A stretch of DNA of 64,000 nt. Origin: Desulfofustis sp. PB-SRB1. GTDB lineage: Bacteria; Desulfobacterota; Desulfobulbia; Desulfobulbales; Desulfocapsaceae. Under the pieces are notes generated by a model that did no database searches, had not been told where the DNA came from, and saw only the letters and a program-made list of their open reading frames with translations. Below, in pieces: positions 27,647 through 36,531 of the stretch. Made by a program: the position numbers and the translations under genes. Within the stretch, counting starts at the first letter, position 1. Every line of letters begins with the position of its first letter. The stretch spans positions 158,374-222,373 of the forward strand of contig JAEQMT010000009.1 of assembly GCA_016722945.1 (NCBI GenBank), written 5' to 3'.

Positions 27647-29298
27647 TTAGAACTCGTCTCAAAGAGCTGGTTGACGAATGTTTTCAACACGGCGTCGACA
27701 ATGGATGGTGGAGCGAGGCGGCGGCCGGGAAATACGTGGTGGAGGCGCCCAAACACAAGAACCAGGGTGATTTCGCCACCAATCTGGCCATGGTTCTGGC
27801 CGGTATTGAAAAGGGTAATCCCCGCGAGTTTGCCGGACGCATCAGAGACTGGCTGGCCGATCATACCGAACTGATCAACTCAGTGGATATCGCCGGGCCC
27901 GGCTTCGTGAACATCCGCGTTGCCGCTGCTGCCTGGCATCAGGTCATCGCCACGGTCGCCGAGCAGGGGGAGCGGTTTGGCTATGGTAGTGTCGGCGGCG
28001 GCCGTAAGGTAATGGTGGAATTCGTCTCGGCCAATCCCACCGGGCCGCTTTCCATCGGCCATGGACGCCAGGCCATCCTGGGTGATTCCATTGCCCGGCT
28101 GCTGGAAGCCACCGGTCATGGTGTGACCCGAGAGTATTATTACAATGATGCCGGCCGGCAGATGCGCATTCTGGGGGAGTCGACCAGGGCGCGGTACCTG
28201 GAGTTGCTGGGTGAATCAGCACCTTTTCCGGAGGACGGCTATCAGGGCGATTATATCTACGATATCGCCCGCGAGTTAGTCGAAGAACAGGGTGACGCAC
28301 TGAAGAATGAAACATCTGCGGCGCCTTTTACCGCCAAAGCCGAGCAGGTTATTTTCCGGATGATCCAGTCCTCTCTGCATCGTCTCGGTATCGAATTTGA
28401 CAACTTCTATAACGAACGCTCCCTCTACGAAGCCGGTCTGGTGGATGCGGTAGTAGCTGATCTGCGGGAGTTGGGACTGGTCTATGAACAAGAGGGCGCC
28501 ACCTGGTTCAGGGCAAGCTCATGCGGCCAGGAGCAGGATCGGGTCATCATCAAAAGCAGTGGTGAGCCCACCTACCGGCTACCCGATATTGCCTATCACC
28601 GGGAGAAGTTCAGGCGCGGTTTCGAATGGCTGATCAACGTTCTCGGCTCCGATCACATCGCCACCGTACCCGATGTGGTGGCCGGGCTTACCGCCCTTGG
28701 CCTTGCCGGTGACAAGGTTACGGTGGTATTGCATCAGTTTGTAACCCTGTTGCGCGACGGTAAACAGGTGAAAATGTCCACCCGCAGGGCCACCTTCATA
28801 ACCGTTGACGAATTGCTCGATGAAGTCGGCGCCGATGTGGTCCGCTTCTATTTTCTGATGAGAAAGCCCGAGGCACAGCTTGAGTTTGACCTTAACCTGG
28901 CCGCCAGTCAGAGCCAGGAGAACCCGGTCTACTACGTGCAATACGGCTATGCCCGTCTTTGTTCGATGCTCAGGCAGGCGACCGAGCGGGGCTATGGTGA
29001 GGGTGCCGACACCGCCGACTATCGCCTGCTTGTGGAAGAAGAAGAGATCGAGCTGCTGAAGCTGATGGGCGCCTTTCCCACCCTTGTGGAACAGGCCGCG
29101 TTGAATCTGGAGCCGCACCGGATGATTTTTTACCTCAGAGAGCTTGCCGCTCACTTCCACAGCTATTATAACAAGCACCGGGTAATTGGCGAGAACAGAC
29201 AGCTGACTTACGCCCGTCTGGCCCTGGCTACCTGCCTCAAGACGGTGTTTGGCAACGGGTTGAAGATGATCGGGCTCAACGCTCCGGAAACCATGTAG
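27643..29298 (+). CDS. argS: Arginyl-tRNA synthetase
   Basis: 551 aa class I synthetase. The HIGH-equivalent lies in FVSANPTGPLSIGHGRQAI; YYNDAGRQMRILGEST and KMSTRRATFITVDELLDEVG (the KMSK-type loop region) are present, and the C-terminal anticodon-binding domain is LRELAAHFHSYYNKHRVI. The N-terminal Add1 domain is complete. The ATG at 27643 overlaps the alr stop. The window's tRNA-Arg(CCG) would be one of its substrates. Confidence 0.96.
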   Translation: MIRTRLKELVDECFQHGVDNGWWSEAAAGKYVVEAPKHKNQGDFATNLAMVLAGIEKGNPREFAGRIRDWLADHTELINSVDIAGPGFVNIRVAAAAWHQVIATVAEQGERFGYGSVGGGRKVMVEFVSANPTGPLSIGHGRQAILGDSIARLLEATGHGVTREYYYNDAGRQMRILGESTRARYLELLGESAPFPEDGYQGDYIYDIARELVEEQGDALKNETSAAPFTAKAEQVIFRMIQSSLHRLGIEFDNFYNERSLYEAGLVDAVVADLRELGLVYEQEGATWFRASSCGQEQDRVIIKSSGEPTYRLPDIAYHREKFRRGFEWLINVLGSDHIATVPDVVAGLTALGLAGDKVTVVLHQFVTLLRDGKQVKMSTRRATFITVDELLDEVGADVVRFYFLMRKPEAQLEFDLNLAASQSQENPVYYVQYGYARLCSMLRQATERGYGEGADTADYRLLVEEEEIELLKLMGAFPTLVEQAALNLEPHRMIFYLRELAAHFHSYYNKHRVIGENRQLTYARLALATCLKTVFGNGLKMIGLNAPETM

Positions 29299-29300
29299 GG

Positions 29301-29540
29301 ATGGCGAGCAAAGGCGGCAAAGCTAAACCGGGCATCAAATTCGAGGTGAGCCGCGGCGGCATCGGCGGCATCGGCATCGTCTGCTTTTGCATTTTTTTAT
29401 GGATGTTCCTTTTTGGCGTCTGGGCCGGGCAGTCGCTGCTCAAACCCACCGAGCCGCTGACCACCAACTTTGATGCCGGCACGATCAGCGAGGAACAGCC
29501 GGTGTTGTACATGGATGAATCGAAGAAAAGCAAACCCTGA
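29301..29540 (+). CDS. Small single-span membrane protein after argS
   Basis: 79 aa, directly after argS (2 bp gap). A basic N-terminus (KGGKAKPGIKFEVSRGG) leads into one transmembrane helix (GIVCFCIFLWMFLFGVWAGQ) and an acidic/basic tail (EQPVLYMDESKKSKP). I recall SPOR-domain proteins at this position in relatives; this protein has the anchor but no SPOR domain, so it is either a short variant or a truncated form. Function unknown. Confidence 0.65.
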   Translation: MASKGGKAKPGIKFEVSRGGIGGIGIVCFCIFLWMFLFGVWAGQSLLKPTEPLTTNFDAGTISEEQPVLYMDESKKSKP

Positions 29541-29545
29541 GAAGC

Positions 29546-30028
29546 ATGCCTGAGCATTCTACGCAAGAAATGATCCGTAAAGCGCGCATGGACGATGTCC
29601 GGCACATTCATCGTCTGCTCCAACACTATGCCGATAAAAAGCTGTTGCTGGGCAGATCCATCAGCTCGCTCTACGATCATCTTCGTGATTTTGTCGTCTT
29701 TGAGCAAAACGGCTCCGGCTTGAGCGGTGTCTGCTCCCTGCATATCTGCTGGGAGGATCTTGCCGAGATTCGCTCACTGGCGGTTGTCGAGGCCACCCAC
29801 GGCAAGGGGGTAGGGCGCCGTCTGGTGGAGCATTGTCTGGATGAGGCCGCTGGCCTGGGCATCAGCCGGGTATTCACCCTGACCTATCAGCCGCAATTTT
29901 TTCGAAAACTCGGGTTCAACGACATCGATAAGCGTGAACTTCCCCATAAAATCTGGAGCGACTGTCTCAATTGCACCATGTTTCCCGACTGTGATGAGGA
30001 AGCATTGCTCTATGAAACACGAAACTGA
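29546..30028 (+). CDS. GNAT acetyltransferase, short ArgA-like
   Basis: 160 aa (or 152 from the second Met at 29570). GNAT fold: IRKARMDDVRHIHRLLQHYA, the acetyl-CoA loop in VEATHGKGVGRRLVEHCLDEA, and FTLTYQPQFFRKLGFNDIDK. An ending with DCLNCTMFPDCDEEALL gives three cysteines. This pattern fits the short N-acetylglutamate synthase found in deltaproteobacteria, which would start arginine biosynthesis. Assignment to that reaction is inference. It sits between argS-linked genes and secA. Confidence 0.8.
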   Translation: MPEHSTQEMIRKARMDDVRHIHRLLQHYADKKLLLGRSISSLYDHLRDFVVFEQNGSGLSGVCSLHICWEDLAEIRSLAVVEATHGKGVGRRLVEHCLDEAAGLGISRVFTLTYQPQFFRKLGFNDIDKRELPHKIWSDCLNCTMFPDCDEEALLYETRN

Positions 30029-30055
30029 CTGCTCTTCCTTCTTCTTACATAGATT

Positions 30056-32605
30056 ATGATCGGTAAAGCCCTCACCAAGGTATTTGGCAGCAAGAACGAG
30101 CGGGTGCTCAAGCAGATGAGCTCAGTGGTCACCCGTATCAATGAACTGGAGCCGGAGACGGCGACCCTGACCGATGCTCAATTGGGCGCCAGAACAGAGG
30201 TGTACAAGGACCGGTACAGCCGGGGTGAGTCACTGGATGAGTTGCTTCCCGAGGCGTTTGCTACCATCCGGGAGGCCTCAAAGCGGGTATTGGGCGAGCG
30301 TCATTTCGATGTTCAGCTGCTGGGCGGCATGGTGCTGCACCAGGGTAATATCGCCGAGATGAAGACCGGTGAGGGAAAAACCCTTACATCCACCCTGGCG
30401 GTCTATCTCAACAGCCTCAGCGGCAAAGGCGTACACGTCGTCACGGTTAACGACTATCTGGCCAGCCGCGATGCCGAATGGATGGGCCAGGTATATCAGT
30501 TTCTGAATCTTACCGTGGGCAAGATTGTTCACAATATGCCGGATCAGGAGCGTCGTGAAGCGTACCGTGCCGACGTCACCTACGGCACCAACAACGAGTT
30601 TGGGTTCGACTATCTGCGCGACAACATGAAATTCGACCTCGCCGATTTCTGCCAGCGCCAGTTCAACTATGCCATTGTCGACGAGGTCGACTCCATTCTT
30701 ATCGATGAGGCGCGTACCCCGCTTATTATCTCCGGGCCCGCCGATATCTCCACCGATCTGTATCGTAACGTTGATCGGATCATGAAAAAATTCAAGCGCG
30801 ATGTCCACTTTACGGTGGATGAGAAGGCTCGCCAGGTGACCCTCAATGAGGACGGCATCGCCCTGGGTGAAGAACTGCTTACCATCGACAATCTCTACGA
30901 TCCGCGCAACATTGAGTATCTGCACCATCTCAACCAGTCCCTCAAGGCCCATGCCCTGTTCAAGCGTGATGTGGATTACATCGTCAAGAACGGCCAGGTG
31001 GTCATCGTCGATGAATTCACCGGTCGTACCATGGAGGGCAGGCGCTACAGCGATGGCTTGCATCAGGCCCTGGAAGCAAAGGAAAAGGTGAAAATCGAGC
31101 GGGAGAATCAGACCTTTGCTTCCATCACCTTTCAGAATTACTTCCGCATGTATGACAAGCTTGCCGGGATGACCGGTACCGCCGATACCGAGGCGCCCGA
31201 GTTCAAGAAGATTTACGATCTCGACGTGGTGGTGCTGCCCACCCACATGGAAATGATCCGTACCGATTACGCCGATGTCATCTACAAAAATATCGATGCC
31301 AAGTATCGGGCGATAATTAAGGAAATAGCCCACTTGCACGAAAAAGGGCAGCCGGTGCTGGTGGGTACCGTCTCCATCGATGTCTCCGAAAAGATCGCCT
31401 CCATGCTCAAGAAGAAAAAAATCCCCCATGAGGTGCTCAACGCCAAGCACCATGAACGGGAGGCCGAGATCGTCGCCCATGCCGGACAGCTGGGCAAGGT
31501 CACCATCGCCACCAACATGGCCGGACGCGGCACCGACATCAAGCTTGGCGAGGGCGTCGTTGATGTGGGTGGCCTGCACATCCTGGGCACCTCGCGGCAC
31601 GAGTCGCGGCGCATCGACAATCAGTTGCGTGGCCGTTCCGGCCGGCAGGGCGATCCCGGTTCATCGCGTTTCTACCTTTCCCTGGAGGATGATCTGCTGC
31701 GCATTTTCGGTTCCGGCCGGCTTTCCGGGATTATGGACAAGCTCGGCATGGAAGAGGACGAGCCCATTGAGCACACGATGATTACCCGGGCCATCGAAAA
31801 TGCCCAGCGCAAGGTAGAGGGCCACCACTTTGAAATTCGTAAACACCTGCTGGAATATGACGATGTCATGAACAAGCAGCGCGAGGTCATTTACAAGCAG
31901 CGCCGTGAGGTGCTGGAAGGTGACAACGTTCAGCAGGTTATCGCCGATATGACGGCTGATCTGATCGACGGAATTGTCGATGAGATCGCCCAGGATCGGG
32001 TAACGGCGGATGAATGGGACTGGCAGACCTGTGATCAGCGGATTGAGGAAATTTTTCAGCGTAAACCGAGCTGGAGTGATGAAGAGCGGGCCGGATTCAA
32101 GGAGGAGAACCTGCGCCAGGCCATCGAACAGGTCGCGCAAGCGGCAAAAGAGTCTCAGGATGAGCTTAATGGCGCTGACAATATGCGCCAGGTAGAGCGG
32201 ATTATTCTGCTGCAGATGGTGGATTCACACTGGAAAGAGCACCTGCTCAACATGGATCATCTCAAGGAGGGAATCGGTCTGCGCGGATATGGCCAGAAAA
32301 ATCCGCTTAATGAATACAAGCGGGAGGCCTTCGATCTCTTTGGTACTATGATCGAGACGGTAAAACAGCAGACCGTCACCAACCTCATGCGGGTCAGGCT
32401 GATGAAGCAGGAGGAGGTGGAGCGCCTTGAAGAGGAGCGCCGTCAGCGTCAGGAACAGCAGATGCGTCTGAACCGCGAATCCGGCGGCGACCAGCAGGAG
32501 GCTAAGGCGCCCATTCGCCGGGAAACTGAAAAGGTCGGTCGCAATGCCCCGTGCCCCTGCGGTTCCGGCAAGAAATATAAAAAGTGTTGTGGCAGGCTTC
32601 AATAA
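30056..32605 (+). CDS. secA: Protein translocase ATPase SecA
   Basis: 849 aa. Walker A is [20 protein letters not shown], the DEAD-like box is [22 protein letters not shown]2 has [16 protein letters not shown] and [18 protein letters not shown], and the helical scaffold/wing domain follows. A C-terminal SEC-C zinc tail, [17 protein letters not shown], binds SecB or ribosomes in other bacteria. SecA drives post-translational export through SecYEG. A DUF1538 gene starts inside its 3' end in another frame. Confidence 0.97.
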   Translation: MIGKALTKVFGSKNERVLKQMSSVVTRINELEPETATLTDAQLGARTEVYKDRYSRGESLDELLPEAFATIREASKRVLGERHFDVQLLGGMVLHQGNIAEMKTGEGKTLTSTLAVYLNSLSGKGVHVVTVNDYLASRDAEWMGQVYQFLNLTVGKIVHNMPDQERREAYRADVTYGTNNEFGFDYLRDNMKFDLADFCQRQFNYAIVDEVDSILIDEARTPLIISGPADISTDLYRNVDRIMKKFKRDVHFTVDEKARQVTLNEDGIALGEELLTIDNLYDPRNIEYLHHLNQSLKAHALFKRDVDYIVKNGQVVIVDEFTGRTMEGRRYSDGLHQALEAKEKVKIERENQTFASITFQNYFRMYDKLAGMTGTADTEAPEFKKIYDLDVVVLPTHMEMIRTDYADVIYKNIDAKYRAIIKEIAHLHEKGQPVLVGTVSIDVSEKIASMLKKKKIPHEVLNAKHHEREAEIVAHAGQLGKVTIATNMAGRGTDIKLGEGVVDVGGLHILGTSRHESRRIDNQLRGRSGRQGDPGSSRFYLSLEDDLLRIFGSGRLSGIMDKLGMEEDEPIEHTMITRAIENAQRKVEGHHFEIRKHLLEYDDVMNKQREVIYKQRREVLEGDNVQQVIADMTADLIDGIVDEIAQDRVTADEWDWQTCDQRIEEIFQRKPSWSDEERAGFKEENLRQAIEQVAQAAKESQDELNGADNMRQVERIILLQMVDSHWKEHLLNMDHLKEGIGLRGYGQKNPLNEYKREAFDLFGTMIETVKQQTVTNLMRVRLMKQEEVERLEEERRQRQEQQMRLNRESGGDQQEAKAPIRRETEKVGRNAPCPCGSGKKYKKCCGRLQ

Positions 32606-33368
32606 CACGTTTTTCCGGGCCACCGCCACCGGCCGTATCCTTCTCATAGTCGTTGTTCGTCTGCGCGACGCCGTTGTCGATCTGTTACCGATTGTCCTGG
32701 TCATCGGTTTTTTTCAGGCGGTGGTCATTCGTGAACCGTTGCCCCAGGTTGGAGATGTTCTGATCGGTTCGCTTTTTGTCGTTGTCGGGCTGAGCCTGTT
32801 TGTGCAGGGACTGGAGACAGCGCTGTTTCCAATCGGCGAAAACCTGGCCGAAGCCCTGGCCCGGAAAGGCTCGCTTGCCTGGTTGATGATATTTTCCTTC
32901 GCCCTCGGCTTTGCCACCACCGTGGCCGAGCCCTCACTTATCGCGGTTGCCGCCGAGTCCGCCGAAATAGCGGCCGGCAGCGGGTTGATCGATACCTCTG
33001 AAGAAAGCCAGAAGGGCTATGCCATGGGGTTGCGGCTCTTCGTCGCCGTTTCGGTGGGGCTGGCCATTGTCATCGGGGTATTTCGCATCCTCAAAGGCTA
33101 CCCGATTCATTATCTGATCATCGGCGGCTATTGCCTGGTAATGGTGATGACCATGTTTGCCCCCAAGCAGATCATCGGTATCGCCTATGATGCCGGCGGC
33201 GTCACCACCTCCACCGTCACCGTACCGCTGGTCACCGCCCTGGGAGTTGGGCTGGCCACCGTTATTCGCGGTCGCAATCCGCTGGTGGACGGATTCGGGC
33301 TGATTGCCATGGCCTCTCTTTTGCCCATGGTGTTTGTCATGTTATATGGTTTGCTGGTCTTTTCCTAG
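32544..33368 (+). CDS. DUF1538 membrane protein, first of tandem pair
   Basis: 274 aa from ATG 32544, which overlaps secA by 62 bp; a GTG at 32589 is an alternative start nearer the first hydrophobic segment. About six to seven hydrophobic segments. Family signatures are [40 protein letters not shown] and [13 protein letters not shown]1538 proteins are uncharacterised, transporter-like integral membrane proteins; as I recall the domain often occurs as two repeats in one chain. Here the repeats are separate genes. Next come the second copy (15 bp later) and a PII-like gene. Confidence 0.85.
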   Translation: MPRAPAVPARNIKSVVAGFNNTFFRATATGRILLIVVVRLRDAVVDLLPIVLVIGFFQAVVIREPLPQVGDVLIGSLFVVVGLSLFVQGLETALFPIGENLAEALARKGSLAWLMIFSFALGFATTVAEPSLIAVAAESAEIAAGSGLIDTSEESQKGYAMGLRLFVAVSVGLAIVIGVFRILKGYPIHYLIIGGYCLVMVMTMFAPKQIIGIAYDAGGVTTSTVTVPLVTALGVGLATVIRGRNPLVDGFGLIAMASLLPMVFVMLYGLLVFS

Positions 33369-33383
33369 GAGTGACTAAACGCT

Positions 33384-34169
33384 ATGAGCCTGCTTATCGA
33401 CTTCGGTCTCACTCTGCTTCTCACCATCCGTGACGTAATTCCTATCGTGGCGCTGATCTTCTTTTTTCAGCTTGTCGTCTTTCGCGCCTCTATTCCCCGG
33501 CTGCCCCATGTTCTCGTTGGTCTGGTCTTTGTGATCCTGGGACTCTCGATGTTTCTCATCGGTCTGGAGCGGGCCTTGTTTCCGGTGGGAGAGGCAATGG
33601 CGCGGCAACTTTCCGATCCCGACTTTATCACTCACTTAAGCGGCAAAGAGGATCTGCTGGAATGGACCGATTACGGCTGGATCTATCTCTTTGCCGCCAC
33701 CATCGGCTTTGCCACCACCATCGCCGAACCTTCTCTGGTGGCGGTGGCCATCAAGGCGCAGGAAGTTTCCGCCGGCACCATCGACCGTCAGGGGCTGCGC
33801 ATTGTGGTGGCGGTCGGCGTTGCCTTCGGCATCGGCCTGGGGACTTTTCGCATCGTCAGCGGCACGCCGCTGTACCTCTACATTCTGGTAGGCTACATCA
33901 TCGTCATCATCCAGACCATCTATGCCCCTCGCCAGGTTATTGCCCTGGCCTATGATTCGGGCGGGGTTACCACCTCCACCGTTACCGTGCCTATCGTTGC
34001 GGCGCTGGGAATCGGACTTGCCAAATCGGTGCCGGGTCGTGATCCGGCCATCGATGGCTTCGGCCTCATCGCGTTTGCTTCACTGTTCCCGATAATATCG
34101 GTACTTGCCTATGCCCAGTATACCGATTATCGCTCCCGGAAAAAGATACCACGCCCGCAGCAAAGCTAA
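33384..34169 (+). CDS. DUF1538 membrane protein, second of tandem pair
   Basis: 261 aa, clearly paralogous to the gene before it. It shares ATIGFATTIAEPSLVAVAIK (versus [15 protein letters not shown]), [20 protein letters not shown] and the closing FGLIAFASLFPIISV. The repeated acidic and polar positions inside helices (AEPS; DSGGVTTST) look like substrate- or ion-binding residues. The two proteins probably form a heterodimer equivalent to the fused two-repeat version. The PII-like gene follows 14 bp after its stop with a good AAGGAGAG ribosome-binding site. Confidence 0.88.
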   Translation: MSLLIDFGLTLLLTIRDVIPIVALIFFFQLVVFRASIPRLPHVLVGLVFVILGLSMFLIGLERALFPVGEAMARQLSDPDFITHLSGKEDLLEWTDYGWIYLFAATIGFATTIAEPSLVAVAIKAQEVSAGTIDRQGLRIVVAVGVAFGIGLGTFRIVSGTPLYLYILVGYIIVIIQTIYAPRQVIALAYDSGGVTTSTVTVPIVAALGIGLAKSVPGRDPAIDGFGLIAFASLFPIISVLAYAQYTDYRSRKKIPRPQQS

Positions 34170-34183
34170 CCAAGGAGAGAGTC

Positions 34184-34516
34184 ATGCATTTCAAGGTTGT
34201 TCTGGCCAGCGTCAAACCCACCTATACCGACCGTGTCGTTGATGCCGGCAAGGGTGCCGGCGCCACCGGCGCCACCATCATTCCCGCCCGCGGCACCGGC
34301 ATTCGTGAGGCCAAATCGTTTTTCGGCCTCACCCTTGAGGCGCAGACCGACATCATCATGTTTCTGCTCAACGAGCCGCTGGTGCAACCGGTGCTTGAAG
34401 CCATCCGTGCCGCCGGTGAGTTTCACAAACCGGGCACCGGCATCGCCTTCGTGCTGCCGGTGGACACGGTGATCGGCCTCGAATCCCAGATGGAACGACT
34501 CCAACAAAACGAGTAA
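34184..34516 (+). CDS. PII-like signalling protein linked to DUF1538
   Basis: 110 aa. It has the GlnB ferredoxin-like fold pattern: an N-terminal strand (FKVVLASVKPTYTDRVVDAG), a glycine-rich loop (GAGATGATIIPARGTGIREA) where the T-loop should be, then EAQTDIIMFLLNE and KPGTGIAFVLPVDTVIGLES (a B/C-loop-like segment). The conserved Tyr51 uridylylation site of classical GlnB is not apparent, so it is a PII-like paralogue. Its place as third gene after two transporter-like proteins suggests it gates them, as GlnK gates AmtB; that is inference by analogy. Confidence 0.85.
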   Translation: MHFKVVLASVKPTYTDRVVDAGKGAGATGATIIPARGTGIREAKSFFGLTLEAQTDIIMFLLNEPLVQPVLEAIRAAGEFHKPGTGIAFVLPVDTVIGLESQMERLQQNE

Positions 34517-34582
34517 GATGGGGACTGAGTAAAAATTGCTAATCAGTGAACAGAGCAACTGAGGATTGGAGAGGTGAAATGA

Positions 34583-34855
34583 GTAATTCTATCCAGGAGC
34601 GGGATTGGAAAGCTCAATGAAGAGGGCCGTGAGATTTTGGATTCAGAGGATTCTTCGGAGCATGAAAAATATCTCATGCTGTATCGCCATCTGAATAAAT
34701 TAGATGACATCGTGGCCGACTGATTCAACGACTGGCGGCGTTCAAATGCAAAGTTTAAAATCTTGTTTCTTCAGAGAGAGGGACTGCTCAGCGATAATCA
34801 TATTCAAAATTTCTCTGAAGAAATCCAGGCCCTTTTGCAGGAGTTTTGGAAATAA
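34583..34855 (+). pseudogene. Degenerate open frame with internal TGA
   Basis: One frame reads from 34583 to a TAA at 34853-34855 with a single internal TGA at 34721-34723. The translation is coherent and helical (LNEEGREILDSEDSSEHEKY; then LQREGLLSDNHIQNFSEEIQ), so it resembles a decayed gene rather than noise. There is no start codon with a ribosome-binding site, and an ATG at 34579 is in another frame and stops after 13 codons. Otherwise this 444-bp gap between the PII-like gene and 34961 holds only AT-rich sequence. Confidence 0.35.
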
Positions 34856-34960
34856 TTGAGGGGGCCTTGAAAAATGAGAATTTTCGTTCAAGATCAAGGC
34901 GCGAGGAAAATTTTACCGTAGGCCGGGCTGATATTATCAGGATAAAATTTTAGAACATCG

Positions 34961-35374
34961 ATGAGATTGGGCGAAAAGGCCATATTGCGAGGGTTTCTTA
35001 GATCTATCAAGAATTATTATTACCTGACCCCGATATTTATCCTGTTGTATTTGTTTAGCAATTTGAATCTCAGAATAGTATTTCCCGGGGATTTCCCCTA
35101 TCTTCCCTATGGATACATGATTGGCTGCTTTATTGTTGGCGGCTTTGTGTTAAAAAGCCCTATTGCACTCAGTCTGTTTGCTCTTTTTGAAAGTGCTGTC
35201 AATATGCTAATGCTGATCCTGAGTATGCTCATGCCGCTGTGGAGTGTGGGAAACGATATCGATGCATTAAGTACCTTCAGGTTCGGCATCATCGAACTGA
35301 TCCATTTTTGTATCGCCGCAACAGTTTTGCTGGTTGGGTTTTACGCAAATCCAATTATCAGAGGAAAAATCTGA
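34961..35374 (+). CDS. AT-rich four-helix membrane protein, unknown
   Basis: 137 aa, mostly hydrophobic. Helices are at about 20-38 (YYLTPIFILLYLFSNLNLRI), 50-66, 72-97 (SLFALFESAVNMLMLILSML) and 113-130 (IIELIHFCIAATVLLVGFYA). Base composition is visibly more AT-rich than the flanking genes, as in the degenerate frame before it, which suggests a recently acquired patch. No family recognised; no good Shine-Dalgarno before the ATG. Confidence 0.5.
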   Translation: MRLGEKAILRGFLRSIKNYYYLTPIFILLYLFSNLNLRIVFPGDFPYLPYGYMIGCFIVGGFVLKSPIALSLFALFESAVNMLMLILSMLMPLWSVGNDIDALSTFRFGIIELIHFCIAATVLLVGFYANPIIRGKI

Positions 35375-35504
35375 TCTGCTCTTGCTCCTTGAGCCGGTTT
35401 TTGCGGTTAATGGGGTGCGCTTGCCGAAGCTGACTACCGCACTTAGTATTTGCGATAGTTTTCCTTGACTGATTAAGTTGTAAGAAATCAGACTTGCAGT
35501 CTAA

Positions 35505-35634
35505 GATGGCTAAGTAAAAACAAAGCTATACTAGGAGTGGTGGTCGTTTTGACCTCGCAGGCGTACATATAGTACGCCGAGAAGTCAAAACGATCCCACG
35601 ACGACGTAGAGCGAAGTTTTTACAACGCCATCAT
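35505..35634 (+). repeat. Dispersed repeat variant with GTAC palindrome core
   Basis: Its ends match the family: left GATGGCTAAGTAAAAAC and right GTTTTTACAACGCCATCAT. The usual CCCG hairpin is replaced by a different long palindrome at 35543-35595 (GGTCGTTTTGAC...GCGTAC / GTACGC...GTCAAAACGATC). The remainder of the gap between 35375 and 35654 shows nothing else. Confidence 0.7.
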
Positions 35635-35653
35635 TAAGTGAGGCGTCGTGATC

Positions 35654-36466
35654 ATGGGGCTAAAGCAGCAGCGCATTGAAGAACATCATATAACGATTGA
35701 GCCGTTTTACCTGCCGCTGGGCAGCGAGATCGATATCGGTCTGGCCGCCTATGGCCGGCAGCTGCCCTTGCTGTTGAAAGGGCCCACGGGGTGCGGCAAG
35801 ACCCGCTTCATGCATTATCTTGCCTGGCGGCTCAAGCGCCCGCTTATCACCGTCTCCTGTCATGACGATCTTTCCACCTCCGATCTGGTGGGGCGCTACC
35901 TGATCAAAGGATCCGATACCATCTGGGCGGACGGCCCCCTGACCCGGGCGGTACGGGCCGGCGGCATTTGTTATCTGGATGAAATCGTCGAGGCACGCAA
36001 GGATACCACCGTGGTCATCCATCCCCTGGGCGATGACCGCCGGGAACTGCCCATTGATAAGCGTGGTGAGATTCTGCGGGCGCCCGCCGAATTTATGCTC
36101 GCCGTTTCCTACAATCCCGGTTACCAGAGCGTACTCAAGGATCTCAAGCCTTCAACCCGGCAACGTTTTGTTTCCCTGAACTTCAGCTATCCCGATCCGG
36201 AGCGTGAGGCCCTGATTGTGGTGCGGGAATCAGGCATTGACGAGGGGTTTGCCAACCGGCTGGTCAAACTCGGCGCCATGACCCGCGGCCTGAAGGAGTC
36301 GGGTTTGCCGGAAGGGGCCTCGACCCGGCTGCTTATTCAGACTGCCCTTCTGGTGCAAAACGGGATCGAGATCAAGAAAGCCTGCAACGCCGGTATCGTG
36401 CAGAGCCTCAGTGACGACAGCGACATAATCGAGGCTTTGGGGGAAATGGTGGAGGCGGTTTTTTAG
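35654..36466 (+). CDS. CbbQ/NirQ/NorQ-type MoxR AAA+ ATPase
   Basis: About 270 aa. Walker A LLLKGPTGCGKTRFMHYLAW, then SCHDDLSTSDLVGRYLIKG, Walker B GICYLDEIVEARKD, sensor 1 FMLAVSYNPGYQS and an arginine-finger region KPSTRQRFVSL. CbbQ-family ATPases work with a VWA partner to remodel Rubisco, NO reductase or gas-vesicle assemblies. The partner is the next gene (65 bp downstream). No Rubisco or nor genes are in the window, so the client is unknown. Confidence 0.9.
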   Translation: MGLKQQRIEEHHITIEPFYLPLGSEIDIGLAAYGRQLPLLLKGPTGCGKTRFMHYLAWRLKRPLITVSCHDDLSTSDLVGRYLIKGSDTIWADGPLTRAVRAGGICYLDEIVEARKDTTVVIHPLGDDRRELPIDKRGEILRAPAEFMLAVSYNPGYQSVLKDLKPSTRQRFVSLNFSYPDPEREALIVVRESGIDEGFANRLVKLGAMTRGLKESGLPEGASTRLLIQTALLVQNGIEIKKACNAGIVQSLSDDSDIIEALGEMVEAVF

Positions 36467-36531
36467 GTGGTTCGGCCGAGCGTTATGGAGGCTCCAGCTA
36501 TCCTCAGCAGGGGCCTTTTCCGGACATAGAG

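Noticed and set aside
30278..31600. 440-codon minus-strand open frame opposite secA
   Set aside because: Antisense to well-conserved SecA motifs; the translation has no recognisable domain.
34721..34723. TGA in the AT-rich frame as selenocysteine
   Set aside because: No hairpin, no Cys-containing homologue recognised, no start codon or ribosome-binding site.
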